A stretch of 64,000 nt of DNA from Cylindrodendrum hubeiense (lineage: Eukaryota; Ascomycota; Sordariomycetes; Hypocreales; Nectriaceae), in NCBI GenBank assembly GCA_014621425.1, contig JAANBB010000014.1, positions 1 through 64,000 of the forward strand, given 5' to 3'. The notes beneath the pieces are model-generated. The model was not told where the DNA came from. It did no database searches and was given only the letters and a program-made list of their open reading frames with translations. The translations under genes and the position numbers were made by a program. Shown here one piece after another: positions 1 to 12,192 of the stretch; within the stretch, counting starts at the first letter, position 1, and each line of letters begins with the position of its first letter.

Positions 1-1243
1 GAACCCGGCGCATCAACAGCCAGGCCCGACGACGCCCAGCCGGCGAAGCTGCTGCGGTTCCACGGCGGGGACTGGGCCAAGTCCAGGAGCGTCGAGAACT
101 ACGACAAGCTCAACGACATCGAGGAGGGCACGTACGGATGGGTGGCGCGCGCGACGGAACGCGCCACCGGCAAGGTGGTCGCATTGAAGCGCCTGAAGCT
201 GGACCCCGCCGACCGCGGCGGACTTCCCGTCACTGGGCTCCGTGAGATTCAGATCCTCAAGGACTGCAAGCACCGGAACATCGTCGCAATGGAGGAGGTT
301 GTCGTGGGAGACGACGTTTCACGGCCGGACAAGTGAGTCGCCCTCCTGCCGTTGCTCATGACACCTCCAGTCAAACTAACAATTCATTCACAGCTCTCTA
401 TTTATAGTGCTCGAATTCGTGGAGCACGATCTCAGGAGCATCCTCGAAGATATGCCCGAGCCCTTTCTCTCCTCCGAGGTCAAGCGGCTGCTCCTCCAGC
501 TGACGTCGGGCATCGCCTACCTCCACGACAACTGGATCCTCCACCGCGACCTCAAGACGTCCAACCTACTCCTCAACAACCGCGGCCAGCTCAAGATTGC
601 CGACTTCGGCATGGCCCGATACGTCGGCGACCCGCCGCCCAAGCTGACCCAGCTCGTCGTCACGCTGTGGTACCGCAGCCCAGAGCTGCTCCTCGGCGCA
701 AAGACATACGACGGCGCCGTCGATATGTGGAGCGTCGGCTGCATCTTCGGCGAGCTGCTCACCCGCGAACCGCTCCTGCAGGGCAAGAACGAGGTCGACC
801 AGCTCTCCAAGGTCTTTGAGCTTTGCGGCGTGCCCTCGGACGAGTCCTGGCCGGGCTTCCGCCGCCTGCCCAACGCCCGCTCCCTCCGCCTCCCCAAGAC
901 GGCCGCCTCGGTGGGATCCGTCATCCGCGCCCGCTTCCCCAACCTGACAGCCGCCGGCGCCGGCCTGCTGAGTGACCTGCTCGCCCTGGACCCGGCCCGG
1001 CGGCCGACGGCCCGCGACATGCTCCAGCACGAGTACTTCCGCCAAGACCCCAAACCCAAGCCCGAGAGCATGTTCCCAACGTTCCCTAGCAAGGCGGGCC
1101 AGGAGCGAAGGCGGCGGCACGAACCCCATGCTCCAGCCCGAGGAGGCCAGGCCGCCTCCCTCGGGGACGCCGACCTGAGCGGCATCTTTCAGGGGCGGGA
1201 CAAGGAGGAGAGAGGTGCAGGATTTACTCTGCGAATGGTATGA
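1..1243 (+). CDS. CDK11/PITSLRE-type cyclin-dependent kinase, 5' partial
   Basis: A serine/threonine kinase of the CDK11 (PITSLRE) group, which in other eukaryotes acts with cyclin L in transcription and splicing control. The reading frame is open from base 1, so the N-terminus lies outside the window. Exons are 1-331 and 394-1243, with donor GTGAGT at 332 and acceptor CAG at 391-393. Visible motifs in order: a glycine loop EEGTYGWV; the catalytic Lys in VVALKRLK; PVTGLRE, at the position of the C-helix signature PITSLRE; HRDLKTSN; DFGMAR; the activation-loop end VTLWYRSPELLLGAK; and the family-typical ending HEYFRQDPKPKPESMFPTFPSK. The extension after the kinase core is short and basic. CDK10 is the nearest alternative, but the C-lobe wording and PVTGLRE favour CDK11. 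It converges with the gene on the minus strand at 1774-2689. Confidence 0.9.
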
Positions 1244-1773
1244 GAAAAATGGTATGAGAAAAATTGCCCGAGAGGATGGGTTGAGAGAATGGTCCGAGAG
1301 AACGAGTTCTTATATACATCCACGGAATTATACCCCGACTACTAGACTTGGCTTGGCTTGCAGATTGCAGATTGCGGATTGCATGTAGACGATCCAATGG
1401 GTGATACACACGGAGTTAGTTGATTGCATAGCAAAAGGACGTGGCATGGCTCAGGATACGGGGCTCACGTGAGCCCTCAGAGACGAGATTAAGATGTATA
1501 TAGAATCATTACATGATTGTACTGTCTGACGACTAGATCGTGAGCCATTCAACTGCAGTGTTTTCCCATGCCTTCGCGGTACCATCCTGTAACGTCCCAT
1601 TCTGCCAACGCCCCCAGGTTGAAGATTTGCAAAATTTGTCCTGGCAAAACCAAAAATAGTTACTCAAAAAATAGAAATTACCCTCTCGATGCTTACCCAC
1701 CCAAAAACAACCAACCCCGGTTATATATAGTATTAAAAGACATAAACTCCCAAACAAGTGCAGAGCGGACCGC
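1244..1773. other. convergent intergenic stretch
   Basis: This is the shared 3' flank of two convergent genes. It is AT-richer towards the right, with a short duplicated run near 1241-1262 (ATGGTATGAGAAAAAT-like). No coding frame or RNA gene is supported. Confidence 0.5.
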
Positions 1774-2689
1774 TCAGTGCAAGCCGAGGCCGGTGACGAA
1801 CCAAGTAAAGGAGGCAATGGTGATGACGCTCACAGTCACGGCGAAGGTCACAGCGTGGCGATCAATACTGGGGGGAGCGGCGTTGCAGCCGACGCAAGTC
1901 CAGTCGGACAGAGGGGTGTAGGGCTTTCCGGTGTAGAGGCCGAACTCGAGTCCGCTGTAGACAGCGAGGTAGCCGGGGTCGGCACTATCGGTGATGGAGG
2001 CGTCGGAGTCCTTGATGATGAGGGTATACAACTGAACCAGCAGCGGCGACTCGGCGTTGTCAGCCTCTTCAGCGGTGTCCCAGACGAAATCTGCGTTGGT
2101 CGTAAATGTCATGTTTTGGGTGAGGGTCCAGGTCTCGGTAGCAGTCGAGCAACTGACGAGGACGTCAATGGCGGTGGGAGTGCCCTGGAGCGAGGTGTAG
2201 TTCCAGCCGAAGGTAATGAAGTCGCCAATCTTGTAGAGAGGGGTGGGCTGGGCGGTGGTGACAGGAGTGATCATGGAGACACCGCCAGCAGGGTCTTGGG
2301 CGTCGTAGCTGGTATGGGTCTCGGCAGCAGTCGTCTTGCCCTTCTTCTTGCCGGTGGTCGTTGTCTTTGACTTCTTCTTGGTTGCGGTGCCAGTCTCGGT
2401 GCCAGTCTCGCTCTCCGTGGTGGTCTCAGCCTTGGCGGTGTTGAGGTTTGTCGTCTTCACAGAGTCCTTGGTAGCCGTGGCAGTCTCAGTGGCATCGCTG
2501 GCTACGACGGGGTTAGTTTGGGAACCAAACGTGTTGGGTGTAAGTTCTCGACATACTCTTAGTGGAATCAGCTCGACGGAGGACGACGAGGCTGTCCATC
2601 TGGGGCAGCCATCCAGGCCACGCAGCCGTCAGTGGCGTGAGGGAGGAGAGGCAGACGGCCATTTGCAGGAGGGTTCCGGTGGGACGCAT
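1774..2689 (-). CDS. secreted or membrane-anchored Thr-rich protein, DUF7137-like
   Basis: Two exons on the minus strand, 2557-2689 and 1774-2501, are joined across a 55-nt intron with donor GTATGT, branch CTAAC and acceptor GTCGTAG. They give 286 residues. The N-terminus (MRPTGTLLQMAVCLSSL then TPLTAAWPG) is a clear signal peptide. A Thr/Ser/Lys-rich low-complexity stretch follows (about residues 45-105). Then comes a globular beta-rich domain starting near DPAGGVSMITP and PLYKIGDFITFGWNYTS, with a paired Cys motif CVGC near its end. The last ~25 residues form a hydrophobic helix, so the protein is either membrane-anchored or a GPI-anchor candidate. The globular domain matches what I recall of the fungal DUF7137 family; function is unknown. 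The start was chosen because it alone supplies a signal peptide in frame with the downstream exon. Confidence 0.75.
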
Positions 2690-4578
2690 GATGGGCGAGG
2701 AGGATGGGTTTTCTGGGGGACGGGAGCGAAAGTGGTCGTCGGGGGAAGCAGACGGCGGCGGTGATGATGACAGCCGATGCGAGGCGTGTCGAGATGGCGG
2801 TTTAGCCGCTTGGAGGAAACCCGATGGTGATGTGCGAGTCCAAAGGCCGATGAGGGACGATTGTAGCCAACAGCAGTGACGCGGTGGTGTCGACGTGAGT
2901 GAAGCGAAGACGGGTCGACGAGGTGAAAGCGAGCGGCGTGAAGTGACAAGCGAGTGTCGAGAAAGAGCAAAAGCCAAAAGCGAGGGACAGGATTCGATGG
3001 CGTCTGTCGGTCAGTTGGGTGACGGTGACGGTGACAAGGACGAGGAAGAGTGAACGGCCAGGTAAACGAACGAACGAGCGAAGAGTTGAAAAAGCGTCTC
3101 GGCCTGGTGTGTTGTGTTGGCGGAGCAGGGGGACCGGGGACTGGGACTGGGACGGGGGGGGAAAGAACAAGAATTGGATGGATCGGGGGGGGGAGACAGG
3201 GGTCTGCAGAGCCAACCCACAGGGCCACAGGGGGCCGCCCACTGAAGTCACCCGCTGGAAGCCACCCATCCATGGCACACGTCCATCATCCATTAGTGCC
3301 ACCCACACCACCACAGGACAGGTACGAAGTACAGATTACACTGACAGACGGTCGCGGATACACCGGAATTTGCGGGCTGCCCCAGCGAAATTGTAGGTAT
3401 CTCCCATACCCACCACGCCCACTGTCTTTGCTTGTTACACACTACCCGACCCAGGGCCGGACGCCATTAGCCCAGCCCGCGCAGCCCAGCCTGGCTGGCA
3501 CATCACAGCGGGAACAGGGTCCCAACGGGTCCCAACACGGGCTGGCCGTCGGGCTGTCTGCTCACTGGACCAGGGGGGGAGCGGGTTGGCCACTCCTTCG
3601 CTGCAGTCAGTTCGTAAATAAAAATAAAAAAGGCCAGGTTCTCTGATGCGGCCGCTGCGCCATCAGCAATGAAGAGCAGTGTGGAGGCAGTACCTCGGGC
3701 CTCGTACACGCTGCGGAACACAAAAAGGGAGGGAAAATAGCATCCAGCCCACTGGCACTGAGCACAGTCGACTGGCTCTCTCTGTCTCGGCCTGTGGTGG
3801 CGGTACTCCCCACGCGTGCCGTGCCTCGACGACAAAAGATCAACATCATAACACAACGCGACACGATGCACAGCAGCCCCAAGCCTCAGGCCCAGACCAC
3901 TCAGCCCGCCCCAGCTCACCATCCGCGCTGCAGCCGCTGTTCAGCGCCCTTTGCCTTTTTCCCACTGCTCACTGCACACTGCACACCACATGCACACGCT
4001 CCGCCCGGAAATGCCCCTCCCCCTGTCTCTTTTCAGTCGTGTGTGGTGGTGCCGTAGTGCCTCGGAGACGGCTCAAGAGGGCCACTGAGAGGAGGCGAAA
4101 AGTCGCTACCTCGTAGTGCCCGTCGCTAAGGTGACCATCAGCTGTGCGGTGGTGAGCGGCACAGTCACATGATCTCGTGTTCTTGGTCCTCCTGCTAAAA
4201 ATAACCCATCGCCCCCCGCCCATCAGATTTTCGCCCATCATGCGCTATCAGCCGGCCAGGCATTCCCTCCCAGTCCGGTCGAGTCCCAGCTGGGTTCCAT
4301 TCATAGGTAGGTACGTAGTAGGTAGAATAGGATTCTCCAAGAGGCTTGGCACTTGCTTCCTCGAGGGGAGGTGGAGGATGCTAAAAAGAACGTCCCCCAG
4401 GTTATTCCGGGCCTGCTTGTCATGCTGCCAATCCTCCGTCGGTCGTGTCATCGGGGTCCGTATTTGTTACTACTACGTACGTAGTAAGTTACTTTGTAGG
4501 CTCATGTCTCGTATAAACTGGGCCGCGGCATGCACGCAGCGGTTCCTTTCCCCTTTTCCATTCTCCCCCGCCCGGCCA

Positions 4579-4608
4579 CCCCAAGACGCCCCAAGACGCC
4601 CCAAGACC
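4579..4608. repeat. 10-bp tandem repeat, three copies
   Basis: The unit CCCCAAGACG occurs three times head to tail, the last copy slightly diverged. It lies in non-coding DNA. Confidence 0.85.
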
Positions 4609-5214
4609 AGTGTCTGACCCTGTCTCAGTGCGAAATATCCCCCGTCAGTGCCGTCATTGCTTCAAGGCTAGTCGCCCGTCGCCAGTCGCCAGAAAAAAGA
4701 AGAAGAAACGCTGTGTTACCTGCGGGAGACTTGCTGGATGAAGTTGTCATTGCGTGCATTCAAGTGAAACCAAGTCAACGTACTCCGTATCTCTGGAGTA
4801 CTCGCACCACTTCAAAAACAAAACGTGTCGTCGTGCCTTGTTTTTTTTACATTGATTCCTTGTCAATACAACCCAAACCCAACTCAATCCCCACCACCCA
4901 GAAGCACCTCCTTCTGCCGAGTCCTACCCACCCTGGTCGGCTTGTCTCTTTCAGACACTGCTACACTGCTTCCCCAAATCCACTCGGCTGGGGAAAATGA
5001 TAAAGAGGAGGGATCTGCTGTCATTTGCAACAAGCTCGAGATGAAAAACGGCTGCGTCTGAGGCCCAGAGCCTCGTTATTTTGGTCAACTTTCCCATCCC
5101 GCGAGGCCGAATTGGCTCTTGACGGAGGAGAGATGCGAACTACAAGATTGCAAACTCACCACGGTCATGGACAACAAAATGAAGCACAGCGATGCTGCGT
5201 CGATATCTTCAACC

Positions 5215-5240
5215 CAAAACAAACAAACAAACAAACAAAA
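5215..5240. repeat. (AAAC)n microsatellite
   Basis: About six AAAC units in a row in non-coding DNA. Confidence 0.85.
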
Positions 5241-5489
5241 GCCATGTTCATCCATCGTTCTGCCCTACAATTGAAACATGGAGATTTCTCATCATGCAAA
5301 CCTATAGCTAGGCGCATGCAGTCATGTCGTCGGCATGTCAATGTTCAACGACTGGGTACTTTGCCAACGCGTTGACGATCAGACACCAGACAATGTATCT
5401 GCTACGAGTCGACAACTCGGGGCGTGCAATTTTTGGCCGTAGGATGCTCCTGGGTACCCGGCACGTGAGCGAGATGGTGACGGCCTGTT

Positions 5490-5722
5490 GCAGCTGGCTG
5501 GCAGTCTGGCTGCTCTGGCTGCTCTGGCTGGCTGCTTCTTGCAGTTCTGGCTGGCTACCTACCTACTTCTCGCGGTTCTGGCTGGTTGCTTCTTGCAGTC
5601 CTGGCTGGCTGCTCTCGCCTGTTGGTTGGCTGCACGTTTTGCATTTGGCCCTGAGGCTGCTGCTGCTGCTAGCTACCTGCCTACCTACCTACCTCCCTAC
5701 CTACCTTACCTACCTTGCCTGC
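5490..5722. repeat. degenerate CTGG/CTACC low-complexity tract
   Basis: A run of GCTCTGGCT and CTGGCTGGCT words is followed by TACC/CTACC tetranucleotide repeats (about 5672-5722). Two near-identical copies of TGCTTCTTGCAGTYCTGGCT occur around 5530 and 5588. It is simple-sequence DNA and shows no sign of coding. Confidence 0.7.
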
Positions 5723-6046
5723 CTCTCTCTGTGTTTGCTGTGTCCCTCACACTCCAGGCCCCGTTGCCATTTGTCCTTCTGCCATCAATCTCCTCATTGC
5801 ACCGAAAACGTGCCCAGGCCGGAATGGCTTCAGTTCAGTGAGTCGTCTCCCTACAAACACGCCGCCGCGGCATACGCCATATGTCATCCGCCCGACGTAG
5901 TATAGCATGTCGCCCGACGAGACTTTGTCTGACTCTAGGCGCGCGACAGGACCCAATTTGTACGTCCCAACCGTCACTGCGTCGTTGCAACGGTCCCAAT
6001 CCGCCAATCGCCACTCAACTAACCAACCTTGACCCCCTCGCTCCAG

Positions 6047-7557
6047 CTTCCCGGGGCTCATGCCCATGGACCCGCTGCCGTCTGCATCTCTCAGGCTGAG
6101 TATGATGGCCTCGTCAAGGTTGTTCGCCAATATGGTACGATGTTCGCCGCTTGCTGCATTTCCTTCCAGTCGTCCTAGCTCATGCCGGCTAACTCTGCGC
6201 CTGTTGTGTAGCCCGATTGCGAGAGAACCTTCTTCGAGGTGGTATCGATGAGGATACAATTGCCGTACGTCTTCCATCCTGACCCTCTGCCCTTCTCAAA
6301 GTCCAATTACCGAGTGGGTGGAACTTGCGCCCTTGTGTGGAGTGCATAGCATACAACATGCTCGCGTAGCATTTCTATGCTGTGGCCCAACTCACTGAGG
6401 AATGGGACAACTACACCAAAGCTACCGTGGCGCTGCCCTTGGGAATTCCTTTCTCCTGACTGGGTCACAGATACTGAGCAACGAAGAGCCATCATCGGAA
6501 CAAAGTCAAGCAACTACACTGGACTACGATACTGCTAGCCACCCTGATAAGCAGTATGAGCAGGTTTCCAAAACACCGTCCTTGGGCAACCCACGGCGCA
6601 CCTCCCAGGACTACACTAACCCGTCCTTTAAACGCCGGCATGGAGCTAATTGGGACGAGGTCGACTCATTCTCTGAGAACGCGTCCATGTCCATCGACTC
6701 GTCAATTGGAGGTGTTCCAGTCACTGGCTCCACTATCTGTACCAGCACGCCCCCTAGTCCTCAGGTAGACCGTCTGGCCACAAGGACAATCCTTCTGTGC
6801 AATCTGGCCGAAGGTGTCACGCATGCCGACATTACTGCTGCCATTCGTGGCGGTCAGCTCCTAGATGTCTATCTCAGACACAGAGACCGCACTGCTTCTG
6901 TCTCGTTCGTGTACGGGGAAGATGCTAAAGCCTTCTATGCCCGTGCCCGCCATTACGACTTATACATCAAGAACAAGAGGGCAAGGCTATCTGGCACCGT
7001 CGTCAAGATTCGCCGCTAACGAGGTGACAGGTCGAATTGAGATGGGGTGACCGCCAATTCAACCTCCCCGGCCATGTCGCTCACAAGATCAGTGTCGGGG
7101 CCACCCGCAACCTGGTCATCCGCAACTGTGATCCTAACAACACTGAGGAGACTATCCGCGAGGATCTAGAGCACATCCACAATCTTGTGGTCATCCAAGT
7201 CGACTTTGTCAGGGGCGACTGCTTCATCAAGACAAGCTCGATCCACAACGCCATGTTTGCGCGGACTTGCATGATGAGCCGTGCGTAAGTCAAGATGTCA
7301 GAGCTGGACGGACCGAGTAGCCGGCTGACTTTTGTTGCTCTAGAAAATATCGAGGCTCTCGAATCCAGTGGGCTGCTGATGAGTGTGCCGAGCCCCTAGC
7401 CCAGGTGCCGGTCCCAAGACGCAGCAGCGCCCCTGCTGTGAAGACGCCAGCAAACCACATGACGAACCGGTTTCAGTTGCTAGACCTTCGCGATGATGGG
7501 AAATTCGGTGACGCCGAGGACGCTGATGATGATGATTCTGATGATACTCTCCATTAA
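6047..7557 (+). CDS. RRM-type RNA-binding protein (fission-yeast Nrd1-like family)
   Basis: Cytoplasmic or nuclear RNA-binding protein with two RRM-like folds. Supported exons: 6047-6134 (contains ISQAEYDGLVKVVRQY), 6212-6264 (LRENLLRGGIDEDTIA), an exon ending at 6980 that carries the first RRM (TRTILLCNLAEGVTHADI, ending in DLYIKNKR), 7031-7284 (second RRM, VELRWGDRQFNLPGHV and TRNLVIRNCDPNN) and 7344-7557 (acidic tail ending DDDDSDDTLH). The 6981-7030 intron appears to use a GC donor (GCAAGG) with branch CTAAC and acceptor ACAG; splicing there restores KNKR-VELRW, the expected family sequence, whereas reading through meets a stop. The first exon, with the ATG (candidates near 5826 or 5908), and the junction between 6264 and about 6470 are unresolved. 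It converges with dcp2. Confidence 0.75.
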
Positions 7558-8010
7558 TGTTTTCCATGCCGCGTCATGTCAAGGCGCTGAACGATGAAAA
7601 TGCCCTACTTTACGATTCCTCTATAGCAATGCAGATATGCCCTGTATATTTATGATCTAATGTGAGCCTTGGGAAAAGTAGAATCAGACCAGTTCTGGTC
7701 AAGTAAGAACATAGGGAGGAAGGGTATAGGGTATTCAGACATGCTGCGGCATGCGAATAGGGGTCGATGTTGACTACCATCAGACAAATCTCAACATAGT
7801 TAGCACCCAAGTATACCACCAAAAATGCACATGTTTAATCCAGGCAACTCATATGTCGCAGAAAAATCATAGACGCGATTAATCATTTGTTATTGCACTT
7901 ATATAGCCATATGGTAGACATTTGGACTCTGGACTCCGAATAATATTAGCCCTCCCAATCCCAGCCATGCTCCGTAATATACAGCCACTAGCTCCCATTC
8001 ACCGCCGCTA
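7558..8010. other. convergent intergenic stretch
   Basis: AT-rich 3' flank shared by the RRM gene and dcp2. No coding or RNA feature was seen. Confidence 0.5.
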
Positions 8011-10655
8011 TCAACGCGTCGCATTATTAGTTACCGACTCCAGGTAACCGAGCAAGAAGCTCCTATCCGCTGGCGTCATGGGTGTCATGGGCGTCTGGCT
8101 ACCACGACGAGACGCCGAGGCGTTTCCGGGGACCAGCATATCACCTGCCCCAGAGGCAAGAGATGCCACCCGCGATCTCTGCGCATCCACGACAACCTCC
8201 TTTCCTTTACCAGCCTCAAGCCCGGGCGACTGCTTGCCGAAGAGCGACAACAGCTGGCGCTTCTGGTCGGGCCCGGATGGGGGTCGTTGGTGGGGAATGC
8301 CTGCAGCTGGGAAAGCGGCCGCAGCCGATGGGCTTGCAAAGTGCCCAGGTGGCGGATGGGCGCCGGTCCCACGGGGAGATGTCTGAGGACTGACACCCAG
8401 GAACTGATCGTTCTGACCCCGTTGAAGAATGCGAAGCGGTTGAGTCTGCTGGGCAGGTTGGGCAGGTTGGGCCGGCGGCTGGGGAGGATACTGAGACGCG
8501 TAGTCTCCCCTGCCCTGCGAAGCGGGTGTTCCAGACTGGCTGGTTCGATGCTGTATTGACAGGGCATCCAGAGAAAGAGAATGATTAGTATCCACACTCC
8601 CTCGAGATGGTCCCTGGGCACGCATTGAAGACCCGCCGCGCAGTAGCTCATTTAGCATGTTACCAGATGGGCCTTGGCCAGGATGTCCAGTGTTATGATG
8701 TTGAGCCTGAGCGGTATTGGCCTCGGGCTCTGCCTTGCGGAACATCCCGAGGAGCGCTGATCGATGGTTTTCTCCTGGCGGTCCAACTTTAGAACCTGCC
8801 AGCTCCTTCGGGCTCGGTTGGGTTCGCTCATGACTAGCCAAGTTGCCTGCCATGTGTGGTGGACCCTGGGGTACAGCTGGGTGACCGTATGATTGGACAT
8901 AGTTCTGTCCCACGACTCCTTGCCCAGCAAGCTGGGGTTGGACCCGGGCTTGAGCTTGGGGCTGTCTAGCATTCTCCTTCAATTGCGAGCTGGCGTTTCC
9001 ACCCTTGAAAGCATTGAGGAGCGCCATAGATTGACCGTTTAGCTGGGTCGGTCTTGAGTTATCAAGAGGCATAGAGCCTTGTAGTGGTGGCATTTGACCG
9101 GGAGGAATTTGGCCAGGAGGCATTTGACCAGGCGGCATTTGACCAGGCAGCATTTGACCAGGCGGCATTTGACCAGGCGGCATTTGACCAGGGATACTGT
9201 ACTGTGCTTGTTGTGGGTTCGCAAAAGCTCCTGGATATGTGGGTTGCGACCCTTCTTGGAACACGCTTCGATTGAAGACCGCCCGTTGCACCTGAGGAGG
9301 TAAAGGTTGGGGGTGAACGAGAGTAGCCTGATTGCTTCCATACTGTTGCTGAAGAGCGACAGGGTATTGCTGGCTGAATGGTTGGTCGTTTCCTTGCTGC
9401 ACCGGGAGTGCGTTCCAGCCAGCCTGGTTGGGAGGGAAGGGGAATGATTGAGGGGGTTGCTGGGTGTTGATAGAAGGTACCTGGTGATAATTATGATGAT
9501 GGGGACCCTGGGGCTGAGGCGCCTCGGCAAGTGTCAAGTCATGATGAGTCTGCGAAAGTGGAACACCGCGCTGCGCTGCAGTCGCCGATCCTGGACCCGC
9601 CTGGAGAATGGAAAGGAGAGCGCTGCCCTTGTCAGGCTGGGTAGGAGCTGGCTGCAGACCTTGCGTAGGAGGTTGGACCTTCAACAGACGTTGTAGTTCC
9701 TGTGTTGCACCTGCGAGCGTCTCGATAGCTGGCGTTCGGCTCGAGGTCTCAGCACCAGTGTCGGTTTGCGTCCACTCATCCTCCAAATGAACCTCGTCAA
9801 TAGGTCGATGAACATGAGCGTGGGCCCCGCTGGGAGCTCGTCGGGATTCGATCTTCTTTTGGGAGACAACCCATTTCTTCAAAGGAACCAAGAAAGGGGC
9901 CACCATGTAGAACTTGTTCGCGTTCGGGACAGTGCCAGCGTCGTTGTTCTGGCCCTTCTTCCGAAACGCAGGAAGGTCGGACAGCTTGTACCACTCAATC
10001 TTGCTAATCTCCTTGCGGGTCTTGGGTTCGAAATCCGTGTCCATGGGAACGTCGCGGAAGACGTAGAGGCGCATGTGTTGTTCTCTCATGGCAATCTCAA
10101 TGTACTTCGGTTTACCTTCAGTAGGCACCAAGCCTGCGGCTTTGAGATCGAGACCGGTCTCCTCGTACACCTCTCGAATGGCGCAGTCCAGGTCATCCTC
10201 ATCCTTGTTGATCTTGCCACGCGGGAAACTCCAGTTGGCGCCCTTCTTCCATCCCTTGACCAAGACAGTGGAGTCCATAGCCTCGTTCAGCATAATGGCG
10301 CCGCGGACAGGGATTCGAGTCTTGTACTCGAGAAACTCTTCGAAAGCCTTGGTGTGGTTCTCAACGGAGAAGGAGGCGAGGAGGGGACAATGCTGAAAAA
10401 TCCGGAGACAGAAAGTTCGCAGCGACATGGACGGGAGGGTGGGATCGAGCGGGCGGATGAAATCCTCGTAGAACCACTGGGCTTCTTCGACTTGGAAGCA
10501 TATTCGGGCGACGGAGGAGAGGTCCTCCTGGGGAAGGTTGATGATGAAGCGGACGCAGAGGTCGTCCAGCCCTATGCTCGTCGTATCAGTAGACGCCGGC
10601 TATTGCGCAACGGTCAATACGTACAATCCTCTAACTGCATCTGTGATCCGGTCAT
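8011..10655 (-). CDS. dcp2: mRNA-decapping enzyme Dcp2
   Basis: Nudix hydrolase that removes the m7G cap from mRNA in P-bodies together with Dcp1. Two minus-strand exons, 10625-10655 and 8011-10571, flank a 53-nt intron (donor GTACGT, acceptor CATAG) and give 863 residues. The N-terminal regulatory domain reads MTGSQMQLEDWLDDLCVRF, followed by INLPQEDLSSVARICFQVEE and AQWFYEDFIRPLDPTLP. The Nudix box GKINKDEDDLDCAIREVYEETGLD fits G-x5-E-x7-RE-U-x-EE-x-G-U exactly. The ~600-residue C-terminal part is Pro/Gln-rich and disordered, as in other fungal Dcp2 proteins, and carries a PPGQM repeat (separate entry). The start is set by the short first exon, which alone supplies the conserved LEDWLDDLCVRF. 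Confidence 0.95.
9091..9195 (-). repeat. 15-bp coding minisatellite in dcp2 (PPGQM x7)
   Basis: Seven head-to-tail 15-bp units encode PGQMP-type pentapeptides in the disordered tail of Dcp2. The central five copies are nearly identical, which suggests recent slippage. Unit length is a multiple of three, so copy-number change keeps the frame. Confidence 0.9.
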
Positions 10656-12192
10656 GATGGATGATTTTTTCGGCCCATGCCCTAGCAGACTATTTCGGCG
10701 CCTAGGTTCTTCTTCTTCTTTCACGATTTCGCAAGGCAATACTGAGAGTGTCGTTGCGTGGAAGAGCTGAGCATGGTTGAGGCGCAACACCTGATATGAC
10801 GCAAGGCGCAAGCAACTGCGACAAGCGAAAAGACGCGCGAGGTCGTCGGGATCGCAGGCCACTTGCTCGGAGCGGGGGAAGAGATCTGCGATCGGGCGAC
10901 GAGGGTGCGAGGGTGCGAGGTTGCGAGGTTGCGAGGCTTCCTGATATCGAGTTGCGGGGGCGGCGGTGTCAAGGGGACGGAATGGCGACGTTGTTGTTTT
11001 GTTGTTGTTGTCAGGTTTGACGATAATATCACAGGCCAGCTAGCTGCTCCTCTGCGCCTTCTCTCGAGCCCAAGCCCAACGTTTCCGGCCGAAGTGGGGA
11101 TATCCGCACTGTGTGGGCAGTGAATAGCGACTGACCACGTTTGCGGCTAGTACAAAAGAAGAGCTTGGAAACAACGAGGTCCGTCCGCCAGTCCCTCCCT
11201 CAATCCCTCAATCCCTCCATCCCTCCAGCCCCTCCAGCCCAGCCACTGTGGCGGTGAAAATGTGGCGTTGCATTGCTCCAGTCTTGCTTCAGGTACGCAA
11301 GGATTATACTACGTAGTGCGCTGGAACATGGCCATATGAGCCTATTTGCTTGAGATCCTCAACAAATGCATGAAGAAATAGATACCAGTGCCACCTACCA
11401 TTCAAAGATCGATTATCCCAAAGTGGAATCTCAGTCTCGGGAAACCCCAGTCCCTGTAGACAACGCATGGCGGAAAACTTACGTCCCGACCTACCTAGGT
11501 ACCTTAACCTAACCTAGTCAATGGCAAGGGATACCGACCCTGAATCGGCATTGATGATCCTTGTCTGGTGCAGCTCCCTCCCAAACAAGCTTTCAAATTT
11601 CCTAGTTCCTAGCGTCCATGACGGTTGACCACGCAAGCAGCACACGTTGAGACGCCAGCGGCGCCAGCGATCATCGATCCTGCAGTAGCGGTCGCTTTTT
11701 AGTGGCCTCCGGGCCTCCAACACAGCTTGCGAGTGCTGTGGCGGCTCCCGCCACCACAGGCCTCCCACTATCGGGCTTGATGCACAGCCAAAACCAAAGC
11801 TAAGGTTCTGGACTTTGAGTGTCTTACGTCATGTAAAGCGGCCTCCCTCACCGCACATGATCCAGAAAACCGGAATCCATGAAACACTTGAGTCCCCGGC
11901 CGTGATTGTGTGCAACAATAAAGGACGCTCCCCTCAAGCATTTTTACCATCTCCCTTGCTTTGCTTTGACTCCTTGTTACCGCTTGACTAGCCGCCTCTG
12001 TTCTAATTTAAAGCCAGCGGCAAGTCCTGAAACAACCGATAGCAAGCACTCTCACCCAACCAGCCTGCCGACTTGCGACTCTTTCAAGGCGTCTATTGCA
12101 ACGCCAGATACATAAAGAACACTGCAGCTCGCCTGCTTCAGATTCGCCTGCTTCGAATTTGCCAAGCTCTATTCAGACCTCATTCGGCAACC
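10656..12192. other. divergent intergenic/promoter region
   Basis: Lies between the starts of dcp2 and the DUF4112 gene. It contains an 8-bp tandem tract (GTGCGAGG-like, about 10899-10938), a pyrimidine-rich CCCTCAAT/CCCTCCA tract at about 11190-11245 typical of fungal core promoters, and palindromes ACTACGTAGT (near 11310) and ACCTAGGT (near 11495). No gene is supported. Confidence 0.5.

Larger units (their letters stand above)
2690..6046. other. 3.3-kb stretch without a supported gene
   Basis: The many short open frames here, on both strands, have no codon bias, motif or intron pattern that convinces me. The stretch holds several low-complexity tracts (listed separately) and short palindromes such as CTACGTACGTAG near 4472. 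The right-hand end (about 5826-6046) probably contains the unresolved first exon or 5' UTR of the RRM gene. Confidence 0.5.

Noticed and set aside
3050..3646. 198-residue plus-strand frame in the 2.7-6.0 kb gap
   Set aside because: Gly/Thr low-complexity reading of G-runs; no motif and no consistent codon pattern.
5747..6277. 176-residue minus-strand frame
   Set aside because: It is antisense to exons of the RRM gene whose splicing and protein sequence are well supported.
8085..8651. Long frames antisense or out of frame within dcp2
   Set aside because: Shadows of the Pro/Gln-rich coding repeat region.
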